Positions 36,551 through 45,220 are shown, counted from the first letter of the stretch. The stretch: DNA of 64,000 nucleotides from Pseudonocardiales bacterium (GCA_019244165.1 JAFATA010000020.1:1-64000); one strand, 5' to 3'. Numbers and translations are program-made. Notes: a model not told the origin generated them from the sequence alone.

Positions 36551-36605
36551 TCGCCTTGGTTTGTCCATAGTGGACACATAGTCCACTATGGACAAACCAA
36601 GGCGA
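36551..36605. promoter_or_regulatory. Perfect 25-bp inverted repeat with 5-bp centre
   Basis: Arms 36551-36575 and 36581-36605 are perfectly complementary around ACATA. Within them are the dyads TGTCCATAGTGGACA and AGTCCACTATGGACA. It lies 70 bp before the start of the VirD4 operon and 8 bp after the gene at 36614. There is no U-run on either side, so it is not a standard terminator. It could be an operator, a transfer origin or a replication hairpin. Element A has the same kind of dyads at 4701-4742. Confidence 0.7.
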
Positions 36606-36613
36606 CCTGTCTG

Positions 36614-36814
36614 TTATGGGAGTGGGCTGCCTACGGCATAGAGCCAGCGTTGTCGTTCGGCTTGCACGTTGTGGATGATGCGTTGGAGGCGGTATGCGGC
36701 CAGGATGTCGCCGAGCAGGATGAACTCCAGGTGTGCTTTTTCCAGGATTCCTCGTGCCCGATCCAGCCGTAGAGCGTTGCTTTCTACCCGGTGTTGGTGT
36801 TGTTGCCAGGTCAT
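36614..36814 (-). CDS. Small helical protein
   Basis: The 66 residues are mostly helical (RVESNALRLDRARGILEKAH, AAYRLQRIIHNVQAERQRWL). It overlaps the stop of the upstream gene by 4 bp. Not recognised. It is part of the minus-strand run leading to the transfer genes. Confidence 0.55.
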   Translation of the reverse strand: MTWQQHQHRVESNALRLDRARGILEKAHLEFILLGDILAAYRLQRIIHNVQAERQRWLYAVGSPLP

Positions 36815-37080
36815 GGCCTCACCGCCTTAGTGGCGGCGCGTAGGCGGGTCAGTACCGGGGCGAGTCGATCGATCTCACCGGCTAGTTGGTCTAGGATCGG
36901 TTGGCATCGTAGGGTTGTGTTGTCGATGATTGCCTCTACGTTGTGGCAGGCGCGGTCGATCAGGGTGGTTGCCTGGTTGAGCACATCAAGGATGTGGTTG
37001 CCCATGGTGAGTGCTTCGGTGATGGCCTCGGGTTCTTGGGCGGCGCGCCAGGCGTCGGGTACGAACACATTGGTTGCCAT
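36811..37080 (-). CDS. Hypothetical protein
   Basis: An 89-residue helical protein (MATNVFVPDAWRAAQEPEAI through LAPVLTRLRAATKAVRP), preceded by GAGGTGACCACCG before the ATG. It is divergent from the GntR gene across a 170-bp promoter region and co-translated with the next small gene. Not recognised. Confidence 0.55.
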   Translation of the reverse strand: MATNVFVPDAWRAAQEPEAITEALTMGNHILDVLNQATTLIDRACHNVEAIIDNTTLRCQPILDQLAGEIDRLAPVLTRLRAATKAVRP

Positions 37081-37251
37081 CGGTGGTCACCTCAATTTCT
37101 GTGTTTTCTTGTGTAGGGGATGGTGTGGCTCGCTCGGCGTTTTCTCGCGTCGATGGAAGCTCTAGGATTCATCATGAGTCCTAGATATCTCGGTGTAAAG
37201 GGAATGCGGTAGGCTAAACGAGTGACAGAGTTCTGAGAAACCTAGCTAGGA

Positions 37252-37662
37252 TTGTGCGATACGATAGAGATTGTGGGTGTCTCTCGGCGGGAACGGCGAC
37301 CTGTTTATCAACAAATCGCTGCTGATCTGCTGCATCAGATCAGCACTGGAGGCTATAGCCCTGGCGATGAGTTGCCCTCTCTGGCGGAACTGTGCCAGAC
37401 GTATCGGGTGTCGAAAGTCACCGCCAGCAGTGCCCTAGCGGTGTTGGATCGTCAAGGGATTATCGCGGTGCGTCACGGATCGCGTGCGGTAGTCCTGCCA
37501 CCGGCTACCGATTCCGATGAGGGTGATCTCGTCCAGGTTCGCCGCCAGATTAGTGCGATGATGGCCCGTCAGGAACGTATCGTGGTGCAGGTGCAGTCTT
37601 TGGAGCAGGTCCTTGTCCGTATTCAGCAGCAAATGCATCAACTACGTCAGCAAGACACTTGA
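37252..37662 (+). CDS. GntR-type regulator with C-terminal coiled coil
   Basis: A 136-residue protein. A GntR winged helix lies at residues 15-80 (PVYQQIAADLLHQISTGGYS, PSLAELCQTYRVSKVTASSA, VLDRQGIIAVRHGSRAVV). A Gln-rich coiled coil (QERIVVQVQSLEQVLVRIQQ) follows instead of a ligand domain. Kor-type repressors of actinomycete conjugative elements belong to this family. The start is a TTG at 37252; a GTG at 37273 is equally possible. It is a candidate binder of the nearby palindrome. Confidence 0.8.
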   Translation: MCDTIEIVGVSRRERRPVYQQIAADLLHQISTGGYSPGDELPSLAELCQTYRVSKVTASSALAVLDRQGIIAVRHGSRAVVLPPATDSDEGDLVQVRRQISAMMARQERIVVQVQSLEQVLVRIQQQMHQLRQQDT

Positions 37663-37813
37663 TCTCCGCGGCCACCCGAGTCACAGCCTGACTAAGCCGT
37701 CCAGTCTGATGCATAGACCTGCTCACCTCTATCATCAACTGATCCACCTCGCTCTTCTTACTCGTACGGCCTAATCTCGGTACGGTGGTGTGTTGATATT
37801 TGTGTGTGTTCAT
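37550..37813 (-). CDS. Small hypothetical protein overlapping the GntR 3' end
   Basis: An 87-residue reading with a strong GGAG ribosome site 7 bp before ATG. A helical middle (EVSRSMHQTGRLSQAVTRVA) and a Pro-rich end are visible. It overlaps the convergent GntR gene by 113 bp. The ribosome site supports it, but the overlap lowers confidence. Confidence 0.4.
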   Translation of the reverse strand: MNTHKYQHTTVPRLGRTSKKSEVDQLMIEVSRSMHQTGRLSQAVTRVAAEIKCLADVVDAFAAEYGQGPAPKTAPAPRYVPDGPSSH

Positions 37814-38009
37814 CACAAAACTCCTTCTTTATAGGCACCGCTATGGCGTCCTAGTGAGCAGGTGAGCACACCGAGTGAAAAAATTTCCCCAACATCGCCC
37901 AATCGCAGCGCAATTCACTAGCCTGGCCCAAGAACAATGCGCAGTCCCTCATTCTCTTGCAACCTCATCGCACGCCCGTAGTGCGCGCACGACATCGGAC
38001 TGGGCATGG

Positions 38010-38108
38010 TCACCATTCCAGCACCGCAATGATAGTGATCAACACCAGTATTCCCACCACAACCACCGCAGCAGTACAGCAGGCCGAGAGAAGAAGCAGA
38101 GCGCGCAT
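38010..38108 (-). CDS. 32-residue membrane peptide
   Basis: MRALLLLSACCTAAVVVVGI followed by LVLITIIAVLEW is nearly all membrane helix. GGGAGGT precedes the ATG, as for the related N-terminus at 5302 in element A (MRVVVFLLACYVTVVGTLLL). The longer frame upstream has no support. A regulatory or exclusion peptide is possible. Confidence 0.55.
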   Translation of the reverse strand: MRALLLLSACCTAAVVVVGILVLITIIAVLEW

Positions 38109-38328
38109 CACAATACCTCCCAGTGTTCGATGAATTGATCTCCCTCGGTGACTGGGTATTGCCCACAGAACAGCCCCGAGCACCATTCCCGCCCCCCGCG
38201 TTCTGCCGTCATGGGCATCAACACCCATAGCGAGTAAATTCAGACTTGCAGCCATCCGATAGGGGTTAGGCCCGTCTCTGGTTTCACCTGGCAGGCCATG
38301 CTGGCGCTGGCATCATGATCACCTGAAC

Positions 38329-38421
38329 TTATAAACGGGCTCGACCGATCAGGAACATGACTAGGGCGAAGACAATGATCACGACGAAGTGACTTTCCGT
38401 GAATTGCAGCAAATCCTGCAT
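38329..38421 (-). CDS. 30-residue membrane peptide
   Basis: MQDLLQFTESHF, then a membrane helix VVIIVFALVMFLI and GRARL. GGAGGCGAC directly precedes the ATG, a near-ideal ribosome site. It is second of two tiny membrane-peptide genes in this stretch. Function unknown. Confidence 0.5.
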   Translation of the reverse strand: MQDLLQFTESHFVVIIVFALVMFLIGRARL

Positions 38422-38813
38422 GTCGCCTCCAGTGTGTAGACCCACGAGCGTGTCCGGTGCCCCAGTCACGCCGGTCGAGCAAGCCGAGCCTCGGGCAACG
38501 GGATGCCGGGGGGACTCCCACTGTGCCGGGTGGGGGCAGCGCAGTACACGGCCAGGATTGGGGACAATCCTCGCCACGCCGCTCCCGGCGTCTGAGCAGG
38601 CACAACACCTACCCACAGCCGCCAGCGCTACCCACAGCTGTGGAGGATCAGTCTCCACGCCTGTGGACAAATGCGGTTGCCGCAGGTAGAGGGAAACCGT
38701 GGGGTAGTCGAACACTCCCGCCGGAGTTCGGCGGCCTGCCCTGTGCGTAGGATCACGCTGGTTTCACTGAGCTGATCGGCAAGCTCCGGCTGGTTGGTTG
38801 GAGGGGATTTAGG
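38422..38813. promoter_or_regulatory. Intergenic with dyad AGGATTG-N4-CAATCCT and DnaA-box word
   Basis: AGGATTG (38554-38560) and CAATCCT (38565-38571) form a perfect 7-bp dyad. TGTGGACAA, a DnaA-box word on the minus strand, lies near 38663. It is upstream of the HTH-lectin regulator, parallel to the palindrome upstream of the HTH-STAND gene in element A. Confidence 0.4.
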
Positions 38814-40160
38814 GTGGTGCGGGAGGCGGCGGGGGCTAAAAAGCAACGCGACCAGCTCCGTACAGCCATGTGTGATCAGGGCTGCACCCGTGAGCAGATT
38901 GCCGTGGAGATGGGCCGGCGTTTTGGTTTTCGCCCACGGCAAGCATGGCGACACACCCTTGGATGGACCCAAGAGCAGGCAGCCGTCGCCTACAATCACC
39001 TGCTGGATCATGATCAGGCCCCGATGAGCGGCAAACGCATCAGCGACTTTGAAACATGGCCCCACGGGGGTGTCAAACCCACACCGACCACCCTGGCCAT
39101 GCTGGCCATCATCTACGCCACCACCCCAGCAGCACTGATTGACCTCGATGACCGCGAAGCATTAAGCCCCCAAGAACTCATCACCCTCAATATCCACACC
39201 CCTCCGCCGGGGCCGTCTGGCTCGCCGCCAAACAACACCACCACTGCCCACGCCACAAGGGGTGAACACGCAGCACCGCCAGAACTCGACACGGCCACTG
39301 GTCAATCCGAGCGTGAATTGCAGAGCACAACACACCGACTGACCGCCGAGACGACACCAGCCTCGCATCGTCATCACTGGCGTCTGGTCGTGGCATGGCT
39401 GATGGCTATTACCACAGCCCTGGGCGGGGCAGTCATGATGACCCGAGCATCGGTGGCTGGCTCCCACCCCACTATCGCTATGCCATTGCATCCGTTGGGG
39501 CCATCGGCCACCGGGTCCGTTTTGCCCACCGCGCCGAATGCCCCGCCCCAGCAGCAAAGGGCCATGTCCACTGCGCCACCCCCGCCCTTGCATCCGCTGG
39601 TACAGACAATTCCACCGCCGGCTGTGTCACGACCAGCACCGATAACACCACACACACCGCCGCCTTCTCTCGGATCACCTCCCGCGCCACTATCGTCCCC
39701 ACCCTCCACCGCCGATAGTGCTTCCGCTACAGCGGGTGCTGTCTTGAAGAACATGTATTCTGGCCTGTGTCTAGACGACCAAGAAGACACCACCACCGAT
39801 GATCGTAGTGTTCTTGGCTTAAGGGGCTGCGACAATAGCGCGAATCAGAGGTGGAGGGGACGTCTCATCGACGTTCAGCCACCCTTTGTTGCCCTCAATC
39901 TTGTCAGTTCCAAATCGGGGCGATGTGTCACCTATCAGCCTGGATCTGTATCGGTATGGTTAGCCCCGTGCGGTGATCATAACCAGACATGGCTTGCTGC
40001 CCGGAACGGGCAAACCGACTATTTCCAGCCAGTCGCAATCCCCGCAGCCTGCCTCTCAGCCACCAGCCAGACAGAGGCAATCCAACTACGCCCCTGCGCC
40101 ACATCCTCACCCATGAGAGATTGGCAACCCCAACACCCCGCACAAACACCCACATCCTGA
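38814..40160 (+). CDS. HTH-transmembrane-ricin-type lectin regulator
   Basis: A 448-residue protein with an unusual build. Residues 1 to about 110 form the same XRE-like head as at 5636 (FRPRQAWRHTLGWTQEQAAV, KRISDFETWP). A membrane helix lies at about 188-208 (RLVVAWLMAITTALGGAVMM). A long Pro-rich spacer follows, then a beta-trefoil of ricin B type from about 309 (NMYSGLCLDDQED, LRGCDNSANQRW, GRCVTYQPGS, APCGDHNQTW). The predicted topology puts the lectin outside and the HTH inside. It may sense a cell-surface sugar polymer. GTG start with GGAGG upstream. Confidence 0.8.
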   Translation: MVREAAGAKKQRDQLRTAMCDQGCTREQIAVEMGRRFGFRPRQAWRHTLGWTQEQAAVAYNHLLDHDQAPMSGKRISDFETWPHGGVKPTPTTLAMLAIIYATTPAALIDLDDREALSPQELITLNIHTPPPGPSGSPPNNTTTAHATRGEHAAPPELDTATGQSERELQSTTHRLTAETTPASHRHHWRLVVAWLMAITTALGGAVMMTRASVAGSHPTIAMPLHPLGPSATGSVLPTAPNAPPQQQRAMSTAPPPPLHPLVQTIPPPAVSRPAPITPHTPPPSLGSPPAPLSSPPSTADSASATAGAVLKNMYSGLCLDDQEDTTTDDRSVLGLRGCDNSANQRWRGRLIDVQPPFVALNLVSSKSGRCVTYQPGSVSVWLAPCGDHNQTWLAARNGQTDYFQPVAIPAACLSATSQTEAIQLRPCATSSPMRDWQPQHPAQTPTS

Positions 40161-40166
40161 ACTTGA

Positions 40167-40186
40167 CATGGCCGATCTAGGCCATG
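40167..40186. terminator. Possible hairpin terminator after HTH-lectin gene
   Basis: CATGGCC and GGCCATG form a perfect 7-bp stem around GATCTA, immediately downstream of the gene end. No long U-run follows, so its strength is uncertain. Confidence 0.35.
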
Positions 40187-40220
40187 CACGCCATGGGCTT
40201 GCCCGTATCGGGGAGGGTTT

Positions 40221-40634
40221 TTAGGTTGGTTTGTCTGGGGTGGTGTGGGGTGGTCTGGGTTCTAGCCAGGCCCGCACGCAGGCCAGGCTCGTCTGGAGGT
40301 TCGGTAGCCGGTTGAGCAGATCAAACCACAGTGTCACTGTGTCGGCGGTGTCGCAGAAGGAGAGTGTGACACGGGTGGGGCATGACCGGCGAAAAAATAA
40401 CCATCGTCGTGTGCACCACCACCGCCGACAACGGCCCTGTTTGTCTATTGGGTGGGCGTCATCGAGGGATTGCGCTAACGCCAGGCCACGCAGCAGTTCC
40501 ACCATCAACGGATCATCTTTATGCTCTGGCCAGGTGGTAACCAACTGCGTGATCATCTTATGGCGCTGTTGACGGCGCAGGCGGGCTTGCTGATGCCCCC
40601 ATGATTCACGAGAAACCACACGTATCCCACTCAT
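40221..40634 (-). CDS. Hypothetical protein
   Basis: About 137 residues from MSGIRVVSRESWGHQQARLR. It has a helical N-terminal half and a Cys/Trp/Arg-rich patch (GRCRRWWCTRRWLFFRRSC), then a beta segment. Not recognised. Start uncertain. It lies on the minus strand between the two plus-strand regulators, as does the small operon at 8480-9039 in element A. Confidence 0.4.
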   Translation of the reverse strand: MSGIRVVSRESWGHQQARLRRQQRHKMITQLVTTWPEHKDDPLMVELLRGLALAQSLDDAHPIDKQGRCRRWWCTRRWLFFRRSCPTRVTLSFCDTADTVTLWFDLLNRLPNLQTSLACVRAWLEPRPPHTTPDKPT

Positions 40635-40751
40635 ACCCACCAACCCCAGACCCGCCCCTTGTCGAGGCTGGTCCACACTTGTGCCGTATCTCGTGGCATG
40701 TCGTGGTGTCTCAACACGGTGCCCTATCACCGTGATTGCCTTCGTGTGGGG

Positions 40752-40867
40752 GCACCTGGTGCCGGGGTATTGGGGGCATGTCACGCACGCAAGCCAGTCG
40801 TTGCTGTGCTTGCGCCCGCCGCCAGGGGGAGTGGTGGACAGTGTTGCGGCGGCCCGACACCAGGTGC
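40752..40867. promoter_or_regulatory. Conserved non-coding region with inverted repeat, element C copy
   Basis: GCACCTGGTG (40752-40761) and CACCAGGTGC (40858-40867) enclose CAAGCCAGTCGTTGCTGTGC, followed by TTGCGCCCGCC. The same order is seen at 9074-9186 before the paralogous gene. Strong candidate for a shared regulatory or transfer sequence. Confidence 0.55.
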
Positions 40868-40982
40868 ATAGGCGGCAGGTTGGCAGGTGTGGCCGCAGCG
40901 CCGATAGAGGGTGCCCGCATCAGCTTGTCGAGCTTGTCAAGAGGTGTCACCGTGGGTTGTCACTGCTTTAAGGTTGGGAGCC

Positions 40983-42518
40983 GTGACCGCAGAGGTGACG
41001 GTAGAGACGGTAGAAGCAGGTGACCTCGCCGTTGAGCGCGCCACAGTGGCGGCCTTGCGGCGCAGCTTAGGTGCTCATCTGGCGATGTATCGGACGGCGG
41101 CTGGCCTCGCCCAGCCTGAGCTAGGTCAAGCCTTGGGCAGGACCCGCAGTATGGTCTCGAAGATCGAACATGGCACACGCACGATGCCCGAGGCGTTATG
41201 GAAGATCGCCGACGAGGTATGCCACGCCGAGGGTGCGCTCGTGGCTGAGTACCACAGGCTGGCCGAGGCTGAGCAGGACTACCGTGCCCAGCATCAGGCA
41301 CACCAGCGTCAGGTACGCCAACGCCACGCCCAAGCCGAGCTGGATGCCCTCCACGCCTCGCCTGCACCCTGGTTGCGCCAGGGGGACAGCGGGGATGGTG
41401 TGTGCTCAACTATGACGGGTGTGGATGGCCAGCTAGCCGAGGAGCTGCTACGAGTGGTCACAAAGCTCATACGGTCGATGGGTCGCCGTCAGGCGATACA
41501 GCTGGTCGGGTACGTCCTGGCAGCCGTCGGGCTCTCAGGTCTTGACGCTGAGGAGTACACGCGCCTGGTGCGCGCTGTGGCGGCTCCCCGTCGGGTTGAT
41601 GCCAAAGTTGTCAATAACCTGGCGGTCAGCCTAGCCCAGTGCAAACGCCTGGAAGACACACTCGGACCCTGTGAAGTATTAGATAGCGTTGTAGCCCAGC
41701 ACGGGATTGTGCGCCGCCTGTTGGAGGGTGGCTGCCCGGACACTATGGTCAAGCCTCTGAAGCTGGTGGATAGCACCATAGCCTCGGCGATCGGTGGCTA
41801 CCTGATCGATATGGGCCACCCTAAACAGGCTATGCGCTATTTTGTCCACGCCCGCAAGGCCGGCCACGACGCCGGTAACCCCACATGCGCTGCTTATGCG
41901 GCCATCAACACCAGCTTTGCCGCATTCATGCGTGCCGACACGCCCACGGCGTTGGATACCGCTGCTGCTGCCCGCAGCCTGGCAGCCCGCACCAATGATG
42001 TAAAACTCAAAGCTCTTGCTGAGCAGATGGCAGCCGGTGCCTACGCCTTAGATGGCCAATACGGGCCATGCATGGCTGCCTGTGACCGTGCCCAGAAATT
42101 CCTGACCAGCGCCAACGGGTGTGGCCCCGACTCGCCAGCTTACTGGGTACACCAGGGCACCCTAGACAGTAAGCAAACAGTCTTTCTCTGCCTGCTCGGC
42201 AAACCACAGCAAGCCGTCGAAGCCGCGATCAACGCCCAAGCACGATACGACCGCACCTTTATAGGCGGCTACACCTACTGCCAGATACGGTTAGGCCACG
42301 CGCTGGTGCTCTCCCACGACATCACTGAAGCCAGCCGCGTCCTCGGCCAGGCAGCCGGCCAAGCCCACTTGTCCCCACGGCTCACCAAAGAACTCCACAC
42401 CGCCCGAGCATTAATGCAACCTTGGGAAAAAACTCACGCTGTCACCACGCTGGATGCACAACTAGAAGCCTGCGGACTCCTGCCACCACACCAAACCGGC
42501 GGTATCCGGCAGGCATAA
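40983..42518 (+). CDS. XRE regulator with TPR-like sensor (element C)
   Basis: About 511 residues, paralogous to 9291-10793 throughout: AQPELGQALGRTRSMVSKIE, MPEALWKIADEVCHAEGALV, TPTALDTAAAARSLAARTND, LSPRLTKELHTARALMQPWE. The GTG at 40983 is chosen because GAGCCGTGACC around it is conserved with the start at 9291. A longer reading from 40911 is rejected. Likely master regulator of element C. Confidence 0.8.
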   Translation: MTAEVTVETVEAGDLAVERATVAALRRSLGAHLAMYRTAAGLAQPELGQALGRTRSMVSKIEHGTRTMPEALWKIADEVCHAEGALVAEYHRLAEAEQDYRAQHQAHQRQVRQRHAQAELDALHASPAPWLRQGDSGDGVCSTMTGVDGQLAEELLRVVTKLIRSMGRRQAIQLVGYVLAAVGLSGLDAEEYTRLVRAVAAPRRVDAKVVNNLAVSLAQCKRLEDTLGPCEVLDSVVAQHGIVRRLLEGGCPDTMVKPLKLVDSTIASAIGGYLIDMGHPKQAMRYFVHARKAGHDAGNPTCAAYAAINTSFAAFMRADTPTALDTAAAARSLAARTNDVKLKALAEQMAAGAYALDGQYGPCMAACDRAQKFLTSANGCGPDSPAYWVHQGTLDSKQTVFLCLLGKPQQAVEAAINAQARYDRTFIGGYTYCQIRLGHALVLSHDITEASRVLGQAAGQAHLSPRLTKELHTARALMQPWEKTHAVTTLDAQLEACGLLPPHQTGGIRQA

Positions 42519-42595
42519 AACCATCAGAGTCCCGCGCTCCTTGCGCAAACCAACTCGCCACCGCGGACCAAAAAATTACAGTCAAAAATTGAGAG

Positions 42596-43015
42596 TCAGG
42601 TTGTGGGTGGGGTCTCGTTTCCGTGATGCTGGCGTTGGTGTATCCACCGTTGTTTCAGCTCTTCCACGCGTCGGCGGGCGACGGGGATATCCACAGCATC
42701 ACGACCGGAACCCAGACGCACATTGTAGCCGCTAGGTCCTCTCCAAAGGTCGGTGACCAGCGGGAAATACACTAAATACTCGCGATGAGTACACACAAAG
42801 CCATACTCCGCCCATCGCTCGGCTAAATATGTCAAAGGTATGCGTGCCAAATAGCTCTCGCCAGGAACATGCAAGCAAACATAATCCCCTTGGGTCTGCG
42901 CCCACTGAACCTGAGAACGCGCCACCGGAACAAGATGACCGGCGCGCATAACAGGAATCAAATCATCACCAGCGACATCGACGATTTCGCTGTTCCACCG
43001 CGGTTTCCTACCCAT
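42596..43015 (-). CDS. LytTR-type DNA-binding protein (element C)
   Basis: A 139-residue protein, almost wholly a LytTR domain: VPVARSQVQWAQTQGDYVCL, ARIPLTYLAERWAEYGFVCT, HREYLVYFPLVTDL, then VDIPVARRRVEELKQRW. The ATG at 43015 has GGAGG upstream, so the extra 32 residues of the longer reading are dropped. It is divergent from the Scr1-type gene, exactly as in element A. Confidence 0.7.
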   Translation of the reverse strand: MGRKPRWNSEIVDVAGDDLIPVMRAGHLVPVARSQVQWAQTQGDYVCLHVPGESYLARIPLTYLAERWAEYGFVCTHREYLVYFPLVTDLWRGPSGYNVRLGSGRDAVDIPVARRRVEELKQRWIHQRQHHGNETPPTT

Positions 43016-43263
43016 ATTTTGATACCTCCGATATGGCTGTTTATCTTGGTCTCCCCCTGATTGTCGATGCGCCCTTCGCTTAAATTCAGACAAAAAGACG
43101 AATGAAATCATTAATTATGCAAGTTTGCATATAGCATATATAGCGCATTGAGGAGCATCTGGCTACCGAGCGCTACTCCATTTGGAGGTTTTTTGGTGCC
43201 ATGTCGGTCTTTTCGGCAAACTATTTGGCGCACGATTAAAACAGAAGGTGTGGTGGGATCAAA

Positions 43264-44145
43264 GTGGCGACCAAAAAGGATTCAACCCTTCGTCGCCGCT
43301 ATCTCGGCAACGAGCTGCAACGTCTACGAGAACAGGCCAAGAAGAAACTTGACGATGTTGCCGACTACATGAACTGCTCCCCAGCTAAGATCAGCAGAAT
43401 CGAAGGAGGCCACGTCGGCGCAACAGCCAGCGATGTGCGAGACATGCTGGAATATTACGGCGTCCCTAGAGCTGAACGTGAGAAATATGTTGCCCTGACT
43501 CGACGACCCCCATTACCTGGATGGTGGCGTCTCTACAGTGACCTTATCGAGAAAGACGAGTGGTTTCGAGAATATGGTCCTTTAGAGGATCGGGCCTCAA
43601 CGCTGAGAGTATTTGAAAACACCTTGATTCCCGGCCTTCTGCAAACCGCAGATTACGCCCGAGCCCTCCTGAGTGCTAGACGCCCCACGACTTCCCAGAC
43701 GGATATTGATCGACATGTGCAATTCCGTATCGAGCGACAAGCTATACTCAGAAGAGAAAAACCACCTTCATACATTGCTGTTTTTGACGAAGCGGCCCTG
43801 CGCCGACAAGTCGGCACCGTTGACACGATGCGTGCCCAGCTTCAATACTTGATCCACTGTTCTGAACTTGCCCATGTAACAATCCAAGTCGTCCCCTTTT
43901 CCTCCGGCGCATACATCGGACAGGACGGTTCCTTTAATATCCTTAGCTTCACCGAACCGCATAACCCAGATGTGGTGTATATCGAAAGTACAGCGGGCAG
44001 TCTTTACCTAGAAAAAAGCGAGGAAGTTCAATACCAAATCGATGCGTTCGCTCTCATACGTAAGGCGGCGCTCAGTAAACAAGAAACAAGCGCATTCATC
44101 CGCATCCTCATGAGCGAACTTAGGGAAGGAGAGAAAAATTCATGA
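43264..44145 (+). CDS. Scr1-type XRE regulator (element C)
   Basis: A 293-residue protein: XRE HTH (KKLDDVADYMNCSPAKISRI), DUF5753 markers TLIPGLLQTADYARALLSAR and VVPFSSGAYIGQDGSFNILS. GTG start. The stop overlaps the DUF397 start (ATGA). It may repress its own divergent promoter shared with the LytTR gene. Confidence 0.9.
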   Translation: MATKKDSTLRRRYLGNELQRLREQAKKKLDDVADYMNCSPAKISRIEGGHVGATASDVRDMLEYYGVPRAEREKYVALTRRPPLPGWWRLYSDLIEKDEWFREYGPLEDRASTLRVFENTLIPGLLQTADYARALLSARRPTTSQTDIDRHVQFRIERQAILRREKPPSYIAVFDEAALRRQVGTVDTMRAQLQYLIHCSELAHVTIQVVPFSSGAYIGQDGSFNILSFTEPHNPDVVYIESTAGSLYLEKSEEVQYQIDAFALIRKAALSKQETSAFIRILMSELREGEKNS

Positions 44146-44351
44146 CTAAACTCAACCTCGCCAACGCTGCATGGCGCAAAAGCTCACGCAGCGGCAAGGG
44201 AAGCTCTGGCACGTGCGTTGAGGTTGCGTTGGTCTCGACACACGTCGTCATTCGCGACTCCCAAAACCCCAACAAGGGAAACTTAGTGCTTCCATCTAAT
44301 CAATGGCAGAACTTCGTTCAGGGAGTACAACATGGAAAGTTCGACTTATAG
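44142..44351 (+). CDS. DUF397 partner protein (element C)
   Basis: A 69-residue protein with AAWRKSSRSGKGSSGTCVEV, VIRDSQNPNKG and a Trp near the end. It is coupled to the Scr1-type gene and is the last intact gene of element C. Confidence 0.9.
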   Translation: MTKLNLANAAWRKSSRSGKGSSGTCVEVALVSTHVVIRDSQNPNKGNLVLPSNQWQNFVQGVQHGKFDL

Positions 44352-44792
44352 ATCGCCCGTCCCATGAAATGGCATCCAAGAATGGAGCTGATACCATTTT
44401 TGTTGCGTTCTAGGTGCTTGCTGGGGCGCTCATAGTTAGCCGTTATGTTCGTGCTGGTGAGTGCGGGTGCGGCTAGCCGGTGATGGTGATGACGTCAAGC
44501 GCGGTGCGTGTCAGGTGCGCGCTGTGGCACGCGCTGGCGACCCTGGTGGGACCAGCGCAACCTGACGTGTTCGTGGCCGATCACCATACAGACCACAATG
44601 GACATTCGCAGCCTCTCACTCGGGGAAATGATCGGTATCGGTAACTCTTGGCGGTTCTAGCGGACTGTCAGTCTGAAGCCGTCACCTGAACATCACCAGA
44701 CGATGATCGATTCCTACAGGTCAGGCACGAGCAGATCGTCAGGGAACGCCTGCTCGGCAAACGGGTTGTCGAAGCGGAATACAGTAGGTACT
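44352..44792. other. Probable right end of element C, no intact gene
   Basis: GTCAGGTGCGCGCTG near 44508 and CAGCGCAACCTGAC near 44556 form an imperfect inverted repeat that could be part of an attachment site, though no copy of the tRNA-Ala fragment is present. Around 44718-44790 the minus strand can be read as a short C-terminal fragment (FRFDNPFAEQAFPDDLLVPD) without a start. Confidence 0.35.
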
Positions 44793-45220
44793 TCATCCCG
44801 GCATCCAGCCGCGCATCAGCGCAAAGATACAGCTCAAGCGGCGGTTGTGCCCCTCTGGGTTTTCCTGGAGAAATCGTGAAAGTCTCGTCTCGTCTACGAA
44901 CCGATCGAGCGGAATCGGGGTTGTCGATTTCAAATGTGATGGCGCGGCGACTCTCATGCGGAGTGGGCACTGTCCCTTGATGATCGCTCTGGCAGTTTTG
45001 CCGTCGATTTGGAGGACAGCGCCGACGATTCGCCATTCGGGAAAGTCGTCGTCCCCTACCTTATACCCGTTGAGTTCTCGGCTAGCCCAGCTACGAAGCC
45101 CGGCGGCCCTGGCCCCTCCACCAAGGGCTACCCATTTACGGAGCGTTATGGCCACGGGGACGCTGTATCCAAAGCACCGCGTTCGATCTCGGTCAGCACG
45201 CTCCGGTCGCGTCCACGCAT
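44793..45220 (-). pseudogene. AbiTii-like abortive infection gene, frameshifted
   Basis: The N-terminal part, in one frame from the ATG at 45220, gives SVLTEIERGALDTAS and then hits a stop. The rest, in the next frame, continues VPVAITLRKWVALGGGARAA, RSWASRELNGYKVGDDDFPE and STTPIPLDRF. Together these match the AbiTii domain (EIERDAL, VPVA, LRK, WASRELNGY, PIP). A one-base change near 45155-45185 has broken it. It may be a decayed phage-defence cargo gene. Confidence 0.6.
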
